A stretch of DNA of 64,000 nucleotides, from assembly GCA_014529385.2 (NCBI GenBank), contig CM043971.1, positions 59,846,709 through 59,910,708 on the forward strand. The letters run 5' to 3'. Positions 1 to 10,610 of this stretch are shown one piece after another. The number at the start of each line of letters is the position of its first letter. The first letter of the stretch is position 1. Below the pieces are notes generated by a model. The model did no database searches and was not told the DNA's origin. It saw only the letters and a list, made by a program, of their open reading frames with translations. Made by a program: the position numbers and the translations under genes. This stretch comes from Adiantum capillus-veneris (lineage: Eukaryota; Streptophyta; Polypodiopsida; Polypodiales; Pteridaceae).

Positions 1-424
1 AAGGCTTAACCCAATTAGTACTCCAATCATAAGGCATACCATGTTGAAGTGCAAGGTTGAACATATCACACATCCACTCATGGGTAAAATCTCCCGTCCA
101 TTTGATCATCTCCGGCTTGATACCTTGAAGATCTCCCGCTTTGCGAGTGGCCAACTTTTCAAGCCCACCGCATACATCCTCAATAGTAAAAAAAGACGGC
201 ATACATGGGAGTGAACCATAAAATGGCATTTTTTCAGTATTTTCTTGCTCATATAATTGCCTACAATGTGTGTACATATCCACTAGACTCAAGTTACCAG
301 AATTCTCAACCTGCTTGCCTCTCAAGTTTCTCCAAAATCTTCCACATGCATGTGCCTTTTCTTGGACTTGAAATTCTTGTTGCTTTACTTCCCATCTTCT
401 TCTCTTCTTTTGAATCAATGCCTT
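1..424 (-). pseudogene. LINE ORF2, linker and start of reverse transcriptase (runs off left edge)
   Basis: Continuation of the LINE ORF2 whose endonuclease lies at 425-1594, in a different reading frame. The reverse complement reads through about 420 bases without a stop and includes GGLEKLATRKAGDLQGIKPE, the type of segment found just upstream of RT motifs in plant L1-like elements. A frameshift near 410-430 separates it from the endonuclease ORF, which ends at a stop at 425. The RT core lies outside the window. A LINE assignment is firm; autonomy is excluded by the frameshift unless it is a sequencing error. Confidence 0.8.
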
Positions 425-1594
425 CTATGTATGCAAATGACTTTGATAGTTGTCTTTGTCCATAGTTGCATCAAGCTTTATCAAGGACTTTCGAGCATCT
501 TGACATTCTTTATCAAACCACCTTTTGCGTGATATATCTTTGTTGATACCATGGAGATGCTTTATGGCAAAGCATTCTTCCGCACAAGAACAAATAGCTT
601 TCTTGAAAGCTTCCCATTTAGTTTCCAATGGTGCATCACATTGAAGCTTTGTCATCCATAATTTTTTCTCAACCATTTCAATGTACATTGGTGCCCGTTT
701 GAAATCCATACATAGTGATAACTTCTCTTTCCTTTGACTGAGATTATCATGCTGAGTTGCTTCTCCACATGAAAGGTCAATACATAAGGTGCGATGGTCG
801 GATTCCGGGGTCCATTGACCAAACATAAAACTCTTTATGCGATACATGATGGCTTCAGAGAGTAGCATACAATCAATCACACTATCCCCATTTTGTCTCC
901 TACATATAAATCCATTGGTTCCACTCCACAAAGATACACCATTGGCAATGAGCATACCTGTGCTACTTTTACACATGTGTAAAAGTAACTTTCCATAGTG
1001 ATCCGGCTCTTTCTCATCCATTGAAGTACGATCATACAAGTGAACTTCCTCCAACTCCCTTGAAATGTATGGCATATCAAATTGTTGAGTATCATGTTGC
1101 AATGTTTTTGTGCAAGCATTCATATCCCCAAATACAATAACATCACCTTCACCTTTGAAATAAGCAATGTCCTCTTCCAAATCAGAAAATGGTTGATCTC
1201 TATCCATGCAAGCATAAAAGGGAGAATCATGATGAGGAATGTAGCAACCGGCTACAAAAATGGGTGCTCTTTTTGGTGTCATAATTTTCAGCCATACATA
1301 ACGTTTGTACTTGTCATCTTTCACAATTGATATAAAATCTTCCAATCCTTTCTTAACCATACATGCTAACCCTCCTTGTCCTCTTCGTTGGTTGAGATTC
1401 TTTGACCACATCAATGAATGTACATTGTAATCCTCCAAGCCGTTAATCCTTTGTGTATCATGCTCCCAAGTTTCAACAAGAAGTACAACATCGTCTTTGC
1501 TTGTTAGTTCATGAATGCCAACCCCCGCATTCCATGGGTATCCATTACAATTCCAAAAGCATATTTTCAATTGTAACTCGGTCTCATAGGTCAC
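425..1594 (-). pseudogene. LINE ORF2 endonuclease domain (APE type)
   Basis: A 389-residue open frame holding an exonuclease-endonuclease-phosphatase fold used by L1-type LINEs to nick the target and prime reverse transcription. Visible motifs in order are FWNCNG (metal-binding Asn), LLVETW (catalytic Glu), VFGDMNA (Asp/Asn) and PESDHRTL (Ser-Asp-His). The frame has no ATG start: its first codon after the upstream stop region is GTG, and the first in-frame Met falls after the first catalytic motif. It is preceded in the same frame by the ORF1-like ORF, separated only by a TAG at 1601-1603. The C-terminal end is a frameshift into the RT-linker frame. Confidence 0.88.
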
Positions 1595-1600
1595 GCATCC

Positions 1601-1888
1601 CTATTTGCTTGAGAGACTTGCCTCCTCCTTGGGCACATTTTCTTCATGAGAGATCTCCTTGCTTTTATTATTCTTTTCCTCATATGCCTTGCAACGCATA
1701 TTTTGTTGCTTAATAGGGCGATCTTCACATACAAAACATTTTGTATGCCTCAAATAGATCCAACTATTATCAAGGATAATCTTTCGCTTGGTCTCATCCG
1801 GCATGGTGCATACAATTGGCCGTTCTCCTGAGCGAGGAGCTCCTTGCTTCCCCACTCTATGTGCTCCATAGACCATAACTCTGGACAT
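1601..1888 (-). pseudogene. LINE ORF1-like C-terminal fragment
   Basis: A 95-residue frame directly upstream of the endonuclease. The pattern YGAHRVGKQG, then GERPIVCTMPDETKRKIIL, then DRPIKQQNM resembles the RRM/C-terminal region of L1 ORF1 RNA-binding proteins (consensus around HRVGK...RPIIV...). ORF1 packages LINE RNA. The 5' part is lost: the frame begins beside the (GA)n tract at 1889, so the element is either 5'-truncated there or interrupted by the microsatellite. The assignment rests on motif pattern only. The Lys/Glu-rich tail ends in a single TAG that is in frame with the endonuclease. Confidence 0.55.
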
Positions 1889-1890
1889 GC

Positions 1891-1940
<50 letters not shown>

Positions 1941-1961
1941 CGTGTGTGTGTGTGTAGGAAA

Positions 1962-2017
<56 letters not shown>

Positions 2018-2035
2018 AGCGTGTGTGTGTGTGTA

Positions 2036-2079
<44 letters not shown>

Positions 2080-2101
2080 GTGTGTGCGTGTAGACATGGT
2101 G

Positions 2102-2132
<31 letters not shown>

Positions 2133-2151
2133 ATGCGTAAGAAATTAAAAC

Positions 2152-2190
<39 letters not shown>
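1889..2190. repeat. Composite (GA)n/(GT)n microsatellite with repeated spacer
   Basis: Pure GA blocks are separated by recurring spacers of the form GCGTGTGTGTGTGTAGGAAA at about 1938, 2020 and 2076, then more diverged ones at about 2130 and 2190. This is a higher-order tandem array with a period of roughly 55-80 bp, not a simple microsatellite. It abuts the truncated LINE ORF1. Confidence 0.85.
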
Positions 2191-2600
2191 AATGTCTGCG
2201 TAGGAAATAAAAATTAAAGAAAGAAATGAAATGAAATGTTATATTAACGTCTTCAAAAGGCCAAAGTGACATATGAGACGAGAAAGTTACAATGTGGTGG
2301 ATCTGATACAAAGTCAGAATAACAAGATGACAAAATGACAAAATAAAATATTATGGAATCCTAAACTGTTGGGTGTGGACTAAGCAGCTAAAACAGCTAG
2401 CTGGGATAGGTAGATCATAGGAGATCTAGCATCTGTCTGGCGGACCTCATCAATCTTCTCCATGGTCAGTAGTCTGACCGGGCGTTGTGCATGTCGATCC
2501 AAAGGGACCCGGATCCTCTGATGCAGCCTCTGTCGATGTTGTGTAGTCTGGACTCCGTAGTCATGGGCGTCTGGATCTCCCTAGCTCAGTCGCTCATTCG
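2191..2600. other. Unassigned stretch
   Basis: About 400 bp of non-repetitive sequence between two GA arrays. No coding region or terminal repeat was recognised. It may belong to the 5' part of CACTA-1, but no CACTA left terminus was found here. Confidence 0.4.
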
Positions 2601-2639
2601 ATCAGTAGAGAGATAGGGAATAGATATATATAGAGAGAA

Positions 2640-2736
<97 letters not shown>

Positions 2737-2794
2737 AGTGGAGAGAAAGACAGAGAGAGAGATAGGAAAATAGGGAGAGAGAAAAAGATAGGGA

Positions 2795-2871
<77 letters not shown>

Positions 2872-2924
2872 AGTGGAGAGAAAGACAGAGAGAGAGATAG
2901 GGAAATAGGGAGAGAGAAAAAGAT

Positions 2925-3006
<82 letters not shown>

Positions 3007-3385
3007 TGATATATAAATATATATAGAGAGAGAGAGAGAGGGAGAGATAGGGAAGTGGAGAGCAAGACAAAGAGAGAGATAGGGAAATAGGGAAACAGAG
3101 AGAGAAAGAGAGATAACGAAAGCGAGATCGAGAGAGAGAGAAAGGGAGATAGCAAGAGCGAGATCGAGAGAGAAAGAACGAGAGATAGGGTACGTAGACA
3201 GAGAGAGAGAAATAAAGAGATAGAGAGTGGTATATATATAGAGAGAGAGAGAATTAACTAGAGATAGCTACAGAGGTAGAGAGAGAGATAGATAGTAGAT
3301 AGAGAAAGAGAGAGAGAAAGAGTTAGGTTGGTTGACCAATTGTGTGAAAAGGATAGAATCTCTCTCTATCTCTCTCTCTCTCTCC
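2601..3385. repeat. (GA)n array with higher-order units
   Basis: Nearly pure purine on the plus strand. Interspersed non-GA segments recur: GGGAAGTGGAGAGAAAGACA followed by GATAGGGAAATAGGGAGAG occurs near 2734, 2867 and (diverged) 3050, giving a period of about 130-180 bp. Long SLSLS-type frames on the minus strand are translation artefacts of the repeat. Confidence 0.9.
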
Positions 3386-3399
3386 CTCTAGAAGAAACT

Positions 3400-3600
3400 A
3401 TGGAACTGAAAGAGGCAAAGGGGTTTTGTCCGCTACATGCATTGCCATGTACACCTGGGAGTGCACGTATGTGTCTACCCATATAGGATATGACCAATAA
3501 AGACGGGATTTTGACCCGGTGGTCCTGATCTCCGTACACCTCTGGACCGAGGTGTACGGAGATTGGGCAAGACTAGAGAATGAGAGGTAGTTTACATTGT
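3400..3600 (+). other. CACTA-1 leader block shared with CACTA-2
   Basis: This block matches the reverse complement of about 27575-27760, for example AGGCAAAGGGGTTTTGTCC, GACCAATAAAGACG, CCGGTGGT and ATCTCCGT(A/G)CACCTCT. In CACTA-2 the block lies just upstream of the first TNP2 exon, so it is probably 5' leader or promoter sequence of the family. It contains a short imperfect inverted repeat (GTACACCTCTGGACC/GAGGTGTAC). The stretch 3600-3880 holds nothing recognisable. Confidence 0.75.
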
Positions 3601-3883
3601 GAGGAGTATATATATTAAAACAACATTCATAATCATTGTACAATGTAGATGGCAACATCATCAACTAACATGGAGGAAGATTGCATGCTCGTGCACGATC
3701 TGCAAGTATTAAATCCTACGCAAGCGTAAGATATGTAATGAGCATGTGCAAAGTACGGAGAGTTTGCTAGAGAAACCGTACAGAATCTACGATACGACTC
3801 CTACGGAACGGGCATTGATTTTTGTGACATAGCATCTACATCTGAGACAGAGAGAGAAAAAGGATTATGCGTGAAGGTTCGAC

Positions 3884-4762
3884 CAATATAGAGCCAAGGA
3901 TGGAAGCAGAAAAGGACTTACAGACAGAAGACAACGGCATGGAGGAGATGCTAGATGCCTTCTTCTAGACAAGCGAGGAGAACGCTAACGAAGCAGCACC
4001 TGAAGCCGTGCACCTATCTTGCTTACCCTTGCTAGACTATCTCGCTCCTTTACCTGAATTCCCTACAATGGCATGGTTGGACAAGACAGTAAGAGCAGCT
4101 CGACAGATCGGAGAACCCATATCTCTAGAAGAGGAAGAGTTGGCTATTGGATGTGACTGGAAGTATCATACATACATGGCACTATGGTCGCATGGAAAGC
4201 ATTTCAGAACACAACAAATTGACAGCAGAAGAAACACGTTTGACAGTGGGGTAATGGTTACTTTCATGCAAAAGAGCAGGGCCAGTGCCAACAGAGACAC
4301 GAATGAGAGCACTAGCAACCTAGATTATTGTGGTCTGGTGTCAGATATCCTGAAAGTTAGCTTCAGGCGGTTTGAGGTGTTTTTGTTCGATTCAAGGTGA
4401 TTACTTCTGGTCGCAATGCAACGATACGCAAAGATGGAAATAAGCTTGTGCAAATAGATTCTACAAAGGTTTGGACAGATGCAAGCGACACATTTTCTCT
4501 CCCCGAACATTGCGAGCAAGTGGTCTTTGTACTGGACCCTCGAGAGCGACAATGGTGGTTTGTGGTTCAGGTTTCTCCAAGAAATAAACAAGTATTTGAA
4601 GGGCAAGAGCTCCTGGAGGAAAGTCGGTCAGATGACGTCCATACTACTGTGACATTAGATGAGATGGACGAAGGTATGGCAAAGGAAGCTGACATATATA
4701 CGAGGGATGACGCAGACAAGGCAGAATTGACACTTGTAGATGAAGATGCAATGGATGAATAA
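3884..4762 (+). pseudogene. TNP2 transposase remnant: short N-terminal piece joined to DUF4216 region
   Basis: The first frame (about 3884-4400, with a TAG at 3966-3968) begins near MEEMLDAFF, resembling the N-terminal MLxDAF region of TNP2 proteins. It passes directly to the DUF4216 block: GKHFRTQQIDSRRNTFDSGV, then YCGLVSDILKVSF, FEVFLFD. A small deletion near 4395 shifts the frame; the domain resumes at 4397-4762 with GRNATIRKDG, SLPEHCEQVVFV and WWFVVQVSPRN. The central transposase (Transposase_21) and DUF4218 segments present in CACTA-2 are absent. Two introns found in CACTA-2 in this region (24488-24567 and 24044-24124) are absent here: the exons are directly fused. Confidence 0.82.
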
Positions 4763-4962
4763 AATCTGCCAGAATGAGTTGGGGCAGAGTTATGTCTGCA
4801 ATTAGAGATAGACGATGATACGGTGCAAGATCTTATCGATGATGCCTCACTCGTCGAGGCCTAGGCCTGTAAGTGTTTTTGTGAAGACGCTGATTTAAAA
4901 TTAAGCTTAAAGTTAATTTAAACAAAGGTGTTTTGATGCTTTATTTTACTTTCTTCGTACAG

Positions 4963-6221
4963 GACTTTACTATGGCATAAAAGTTTCCAGATCCCGCTTC
5001 TATGGTGCAGATGCATTCATGGGCTTCGTCACACGGATGACGCTCAGTCAGATGGAAGAGGCTTCTCAGTACTGGGTATCCAGAGGCACGGGTACTACGC
5101 CTCCAGGCTTCACACCCGAGGGTCTGACGCCTATGGAGGGGACACCTATGGGGGGGACGCCTACGGGTACGACGCCTGCGAAGTCTCCCATCACGGCCAT
5201 TTTGACACCTAGGGGTGCGATAGAGGTGGGTACGTCCTCATCTCCGCATCACAGGCGCACTCGCCGATCGCGGCGATTGTCAGGTGGAGGTGGTGGTTGC
5301 TGTGGAGGAGGGTCCACGGATGCTTCAACCCCTCCTCGCTCACGACGCCCGTCCTAGCCAGGCACACCTTGGACACCTTGGGGGGCACACGATCCTAGTG
5401 CCTCCAAGCTCTATACTGTACGGCAGATGGTTCGGTTGACATGGATAGAGTCGGGACTGAGATGAGACAGCGGATTCGCTAGCTCACGGAGCTGCAATTT
5501 TCGACCAGCATTCTGACGCCTTGGCCTAATCAGGATGAGGACAAAGTCAGTTATATAGTGGAGACCATCATGAGAGAGTACCAGCCTGCTCCGGGTTCAA
5601 AGGTTGTTCCGAGGAGGTGGATCAAGGGTGTTGCATGGGACACCGTGAAACATCGACGAGTTGCAGCTCGGATTTCAGGACCGGCTCGCCGAAGCCTTCG
5701 GGCATCCCACACAAGACATGGGAGCAGATCAGGGAGGATGAGCGGACAACGGACACGCGGTTCAAGCAACAGCGTCAGGCTGCGCAGATACGACAGATGA
5801 CTAGGGGGACATCTCATCTTGGCAGCGACGGCTGCGACACCTTTCGCTATGAGTTTGTGAGTTTCTAATCCAATCTTAGCTATGGCGTTTTTTAAAACGT
5901 GATGAATCATGTATTCTTATTACTTTGATTTTTGTATAAACGCAGAATCTTGCGATGCATCAAGCCCCGACATGCCAGGAGGAGACAGATGGATATTGCA
6001 GAGGTATCTATGAAGTACTAAATGATCTTGATGCTTGAGGAGAGCCTGTAGACTGGGAGGCCTTAGAGTCTCGCTGATCGCTTGAGGTGAGACGTTAATA
6101 TGTGTGAGTTGATTTAATTAAATAAGTATATGTGAAGTAATATCAATACTAATTTTGTGACTTGTCCTATGTGCAGGTTGTGATGCCTAGTCATCAGTGG
6201 ATTTCATATATATCATTGTGA
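4963..6221 (+). pseudogene. CACTA-1 Transposase_24-like block, spliced
   Basis: Candidate exons are 4963-5856, 5946-6086 and 6177-6221. Boundaries fit GT-AG rules: acceptor TTCTTCGTACAG before 4963 (donor GTAAGTGTTT near 4872), donor GTGAGTTT at 5857, acceptor AACGCAG ending 5945, donor at 6087, acceptor GTGCAG ending 6176. The N-terminal part carries a TP-rich repeat (GTTPPGFTPEG, GTPMGGTPTG), then SSPHHRRTRRSRR, a Gly-rich run and DASTPPRSRR. The C-terminal part (FKQQRQAAQIRQM, GTSHLGSDGC) aligns with FxQQxDAARAR / SSHHLGSGGW of CACTA-2. Several stops and a frame change near 5600-5700 break it. The second coding product of CACTA elements is thought to bind subterminal repeats; that role is inferred. 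Confidence 0.7.
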
Positions 6222-6249
6222 GACACAGACATGCTTTTGTGTCTCTTTT

Positions 6250-6545
6250 TTGTATAGACATATATGGTTATGGTTATTGTCATTGTCATTGTATAGACAT
6301 GGTTATTTCTCCTATTCTTGTCTAGACATGGTTATGGTTCTTGTTTTGTTTATGGTTGTGTTTAACTTTCTGGTTATGCTTATGGTTATTGTTAATTTTG
6401 TTTATGGTTATGGTTATCTGCATTATGGTTTTGATCAAAGTGGTTATGGCCGGTTATGGTTTTAATTTGGTTATGGTTTTGCACAAATTAAGTTCATTAT
6501 GGTTATGGTTTTAAGTTGGTACGGTTATGGTTTTGCACAAGTTCA
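6250..6545 (+). repeat. GGTTAT-rich degenerate minisatellite
   Basis: TTATGGTTATGGTT and variants (GGTTAT, GGTTTT, GGTTCT) recur through about 300 bp on the plus strand just 3' of the last CACTA-1 exon. Individual units are degenerate. The GT-rich strand bias is strong. Confidence 0.8.
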
Positions 6546-6708
6546 TTTCATTTATTTCATTGGCCTTAAATCTCATGTGAGATCCTACATGGATAGCATG
6601 TAGGAGGCGTATACATGATATGGCTTTTTTTGAAAAGTTTATGTAAAAACGAAGGGAACTCTGCTCAAATTTCTGCGAGGGCACGGTTGATTTTAGGGCT
6701 GCTCGCTT

Positions 6709-6794
6709 TCTTGGGCAGAGGACAGGCAGTCTGGCTATGGCTGTGTCCATCTTTTCACTGGGCACATGCCAGGCTGCCTGTCCTCTGCCCAAGA
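6709..6794. repeat. Inverted repeat (foldback) near CACTA-1 3' end
   Basis: TTGGGCAGAGGACAGGCAG at the left is the reverse complement of CTGCCTGTCCTCTGCCCAA at the right, with arms continuing (TCTGGCTATG/CATGCCAGG) around a loop of about 20-25 bases. It lies just inside the subterminal repeats. CACTA-2 has a smaller foldback in the corresponding place (22182-22210). Confidence 0.85.
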
Positions 6795-6819
6795 ATTTTT
6801 TGTTTCCTGTTATGGTCGT

Positions 6820-6984
6820 CGCTATACACGTCGCTAAGCTCGTCGAAATATGCGTCGATAATATTACCTTTCGACGTGTATATCGACGCATATAGCGACG
6901 TTTTTGTAGGGACGCGTATATCGACGGGCTTTTCGATGGGATGCGTCGAAACCTGCGTCGAAGGTCCCCTTTTTTGTTGTAGTG
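6820..6984. repeat. CACTA-1 subterminal repeats and right terminus
   Basis: Repeated GCGTCGA/TCGACGC and CGTCGCTA-type motifs in both orientations (for example GTCGCTAAGC, ATGCGTCGATAA, CGACGCATATAGCGACG, TGCGTCGAAGG) lead to the terminus ending GTTGTAGTG at 6984. Subterminal motif clusters like this are the usual binding sites for the CACTA accessory protein. The 3 bp outside are AAA. Confidence 0.8.
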
Positions 6985-7330
6985 AAACCCAAATGCCATT
7001 ACTAGATATTCATAATATCATAAACCAAATCGCGTGTGAAACATGGTATTATGTATGTCATCTGGTACGATTCTTACCTAACAATGGCCACTTTTAAGGT
7101 CAATCATACTAAATTAAGAATAAAATTAAATCTTGTTAAAGATATCTTTGATGTGAGGGACTAGAAACTTGTTCTTAACCGTGTTCTTGTTTAGTGCATG
7201 ATAGTCTACACACATGTGGTAATATACTTCCTTATTTTGCACTAGTAACATAGGAGAACAAAAAGCACATGAGCTAGGGTGTATCATCCCTTTTTTCCAT
7301 TAGCTAAGTCACTTGAGATAAAATATCAAG
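6985..7330 (-). pseudogene. gypsy-2 reverse transcriptase fragment
   Basis: The reverse complement reads, with stops tolerated, HMCVDYHALNKNTVKNKF near 7125-7210. The preceding KGMIHPSSCAF...SPMLLVQNK lies at 7210-7300 and YEYLVMAFGF at 6985-7015. These correspond to the first RT blocks of Ty3/gypsy pol (GLIRPSxSPFxSPVLLVKKK, RMCVDYRALN, YEFLVMPFGL). The frame is cut at 6985 by the CACTA-1 right end; the rest of RT should lie beyond the CACTA left end but was not found. Heavily decayed. Confidence 0.75.
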
Positions 7331-8862
7331 TGTTGTGCATGTGATACATAATAAGGGAATTTATTAGGAGGAGAACTTCTTGGCACAAGCTTGATTCTAT
7401 GATCATCATATCCTTATAAAGGAGGTAGCTCATCAAGGATAGAGTCATAAGAAAAATCATTTTATTACTGAAGGATAGACATATGTTTTTCTTTAGAGGT
7501 GGGTCACGGGTCAGCATTAGAGGCAATAAAATATTTGGTAAATACGGTATATGTTAAAATAGATGACTCTATTGATTTCTAAATAGCTTCATCAGATACA
7601 ACAGGAATTGAATTTCCCTTATCTTTAGTCTTAATGTTAATATGCCTACCTCTATAAGTAAAAGTTTAATCTTTTTGGAAAATTCCAGTGAGTCAGTGTA
7701 CAATAAAAACATGGTGTCCCTAAGATCACATCTTTAAGCAACAAGGGTGAAATCTAAAATTCATCTTTGTCCACATTACCTTGCACATGGAACCTTAGCT
7801 TTCTAATTACCAAAGTAGTTGGAACTTGTTGCCCTTAGCTTGGTCCACATTACCTTGCACGTGGAACCTTAGTTTTCTAATTATCAAAATAATTGGAACT
7901 TGTTGCCCTTTGAAATCTTCCCTTTTCTTCTAATGTAGGTCGCATCCTATTGATCTTTATACCCAGCTTTTGAGCACTTGCTCAATTTAGATAAATTTTT
8001 GAATACATCTGAAATTAAAAAGTATAAGAGAACTTTGATCGCGAATCTTGCCCCATGAAAAACATAGCTTTAAATCTTTATCCTCTGCATCCATATCAGA
8101 AAGAATGGTAGAAACTCATGGAGAATCCTTCTTAGTCCTTTTAGATGGAAAAGCACAATAGGAGTGTCCTTGCTCTACATAGTTGTAGCACCAATTCTCC
8201 TTCTTGTATCATTAAATATGTTCATTAGATATCTTCTTTTTTCCTTTGTTGACTCTCTTATCCTTCTTCTTATTACCATCATTATTTTGGTCTTTAAAGG
8301 ATACCTATTGAAGTAACCCTTTTCACCTTTCTCCAAGGTCTTGGATGCCAATCTGTCTGCTATTGGAAAGATTTTAGCAGCAATTATTGAGTGATGTATC
8401 ACCTTGGAGATGGTTCTAGGCTTTCATGCATTCATACATGCACTCATGTTGTCATGAAAGCTAGCACAAAATTGTTACTATTCCTCATAGAATTTAATTC
8501 TTTGAAGATAATGGATTTGAGATGACAGTCCCAAAACTTGTCCAAATACTTTTGAATTGTTTCTCCCTTCTTGAGATGAAGCCCTTGCCAAGCCATGAGA
8601 ACATTACCTCATACTTCATTGGTAAAAAATTAGCTCACGATAGCTTGCCTACACTTCTTCCAAGTCTTTGGTGCAATTCCCTAAGCTCTCATGGCATCCG
8701 ACCATTGAGGATCATACTTTTGGAGATACATAGCCACATGATGTAGCTTAGATTTCTCCGTGAAATGTTAATATCCAAAAGCAACATTGAATCGTTGAAA
8801 AGTTAAGCCTTGACTTGTATTAGCAAAAGTACCATCAAAGGAGATGAAGGTAGCACTCTTTC
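7331..8862 (-). pseudogene. gypsy-2 gag and protease-region remnant
   Basis: Minus-strand gag traces include FISFDGTFANTSQ, then LTFQRFN, SKLHHVAMYLQKYDPQW near 8680-8850, and MKYEVMFSWLGKGF near 8550-8620. A decayed zinc knuckle (WCYNYVEQGHSYC) lies near 8155-8200. The same gag family is present in gypsy-3 at 41.2-41.9 kb (YNGTFGAT, SKIHHVATHFQKS). The gag is cut at 8862, where the gypsy-1 LTR begins after the target duplication CTTTC. Its upstream continuation now lies at 21460-21503 on the plus strand because of the inversion. No intact protease motif was seen in 7330-8100. Confidence 0.72.
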
Positions 8863-9779
8863 TGTAAGGTTTCCAGTTTCCGAAACCTTAAAGATTGTAC
8901 TTAGCTTGAAAAACTTAATAGAAAACACTATTGCAGGACTCCAAACACTATTAATTTTGGTATTTTTGGAATCATAAGCAGAGCTTTACTATGTTTAGAA
9001 AATTTCAGAATCTGATTCCGATAAAAACGGGAACAGTTCGGGTCCTGGAAAATTACAATAAGAAATTCAATTAATAAGAAAAATTGGATGGTTCCATTAT
9101 TAATCATTAGCAAAGACGTCTTTACACTAAGGTTCTAGAGTTAGATAGAAAATTCCAATTTTCATCATTAAAGATCTGCAAAAATCAACCAGGCAAATTC
9201 TGGAAGGTATGGGGTGAGTGTGGAAGCTAGGGAAACTTGCTAGGAACAGTGATGGCTGAAAATGGCGCAAAATACAAGTGCTTGGACTGGGGAAAACTGC
9301 CAAAATCTGCCAGATGCCTAGAAAAAGCTATAAAAAGGACCTTTCTCTTCATTTTTTTCTTAGACTCGGAGCCTTGAGACTTTTTTTCTCATCTAGGGAG
9401 AACACTACACAGAAATCATTACGTTTTAATCTCTAATTGATTAACCGTAACGGTAATTTACCTAATCCTTCTTAATTAGCAAGGTTAGATTAAGATATTT
9501 GTTAATAAATCAAAGATTAGGCCTATGTATGCTCCTCAAACCTCTCTTAATTAATTAATCTCTGCTGATTATTATAATTAAGCTTATTAATACCAAGCTA
9601 ATTAATTATCCTATCATATTAGGATTGAAATTAGTCAAATTAACCAAGAATTAATGGTAAATATATTAATTCAGATTAGATTAAGTTGAAGTAATTATCA
9701 AAGATGAATTAGACAATTATTAATCTAAGAAAATTATCCTATAATTTTCTGAGAATTTCTCCTAATTAATTAGGCATAA

Positions 9780-10610
9780 CTACTCTATTTTTTGAGAAAT
9801 ATTAATAGGGGAAATTATTAAATGGAATTCAAATACTGTGATATAATTATCAATGGTTAACTAGGTGTTCAAGAACCCATGATAATTAGGAGAAGCTCAG
9901 AAAAAAATCTAGCTAGCTACTTTAGCTAAAATACCCTGCTTTTTGAGAAATTAAAATAGGGGAAATTAGTAAATAGAATTTAAATGCTGTGATATAACTA
10001 TCAATGGTTAACTAGGGCTTCAAGAACCCTTGATAATTAGGAGAAGCTCAGAAAATTAATCTAGCTAATTACTTTAGCTAAAATACCCTGGTTTTTGAGA
10101 AATTTAAATAGGGGAAATTAGTAAATGGAATTCAAATGCTGTGATATAATTATCAGTGGTTAACTAGGTATTCAAAAACCCGTGATAATTAGGATAAGCT
10201 TAGAAAATTAATCTAGCTAATTACTTTAGCTAAAATACCCTGTTTTTTGAGAAATTTAAATAAGGGAAATTAGTAAATGGAATTCAAATGCTATAATATA
10301 TTATCAGTGGTTAATTAGGTGTTCAAGAACTCGTGATAATTAGGAGAAGCTAAGAAAATTAATCTAGATAATTACTTTAGATAAAATACCCTGGTTTTTG
10401 AGAAATATAAATAGGGGAAATTAGTAAATGGAATTCAAATGTTGTGATATAATTATCAATGGTTAATTTGGTACTAAGGAAACTATAATAATTAGGGGAA
10501 GCTCATATAAATAATCTAGCTAATTATTTTAGTAAAAAAACACTATTTTTTTGACAAAGTAAATAGGGAAAATTAACAAATAGATTTAAATTGAATTGAG
10601 ATATTTATCA
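9780..10610. repeat. Tandem repeat inside gypsy-1 LTR, about 152-bp unit
   Basis: Five to six units carrying TACCCTG(C/G/T)TTTTTGAGAA, AAATAGGGGAAATTAGTAAAT, GATATAATTATCA and TGGTTAACTAGG. TACCC recurs at 9932, 10084, 10236 and 10387. The 3' LTR copy (about 31060-31530) has only about three units, so copy number changed after insertion or differs between LTRs. Confidence 0.88.

Larger units (their letters stand above)
2601..6984 (+). mobile_element. CACTA-1, internally deleted CACTA (En/Spm) transposon; left end not located
   Basis: The right end is clear: it finishes in GTTGTAGTG at 6984, the complement of a CACTAC terminus, preceded by subterminal GCGTCGA repeats. It contains a leader (3400-3600) matching CACTA-2, a TNP2 remnant (3884-4762) and a second coding block (4963-6221). 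The bulk of the TNP2 transposase domain is missing. Bases flanking the right end (6985 on) are the RT of gypsy-2 in minus orientation, showing insertion into that retroelement. I could not find a CACTAC left end upstream, so the stated start is only the nearest plausible repeat boundary. Confidence 0.7.

Noticed and set aside
2586-3155. Long Ser-Leu reading frames on the minus strand
   Set aside because: They are translations of (CT)n repeats, with no non-repeat coding sequence.
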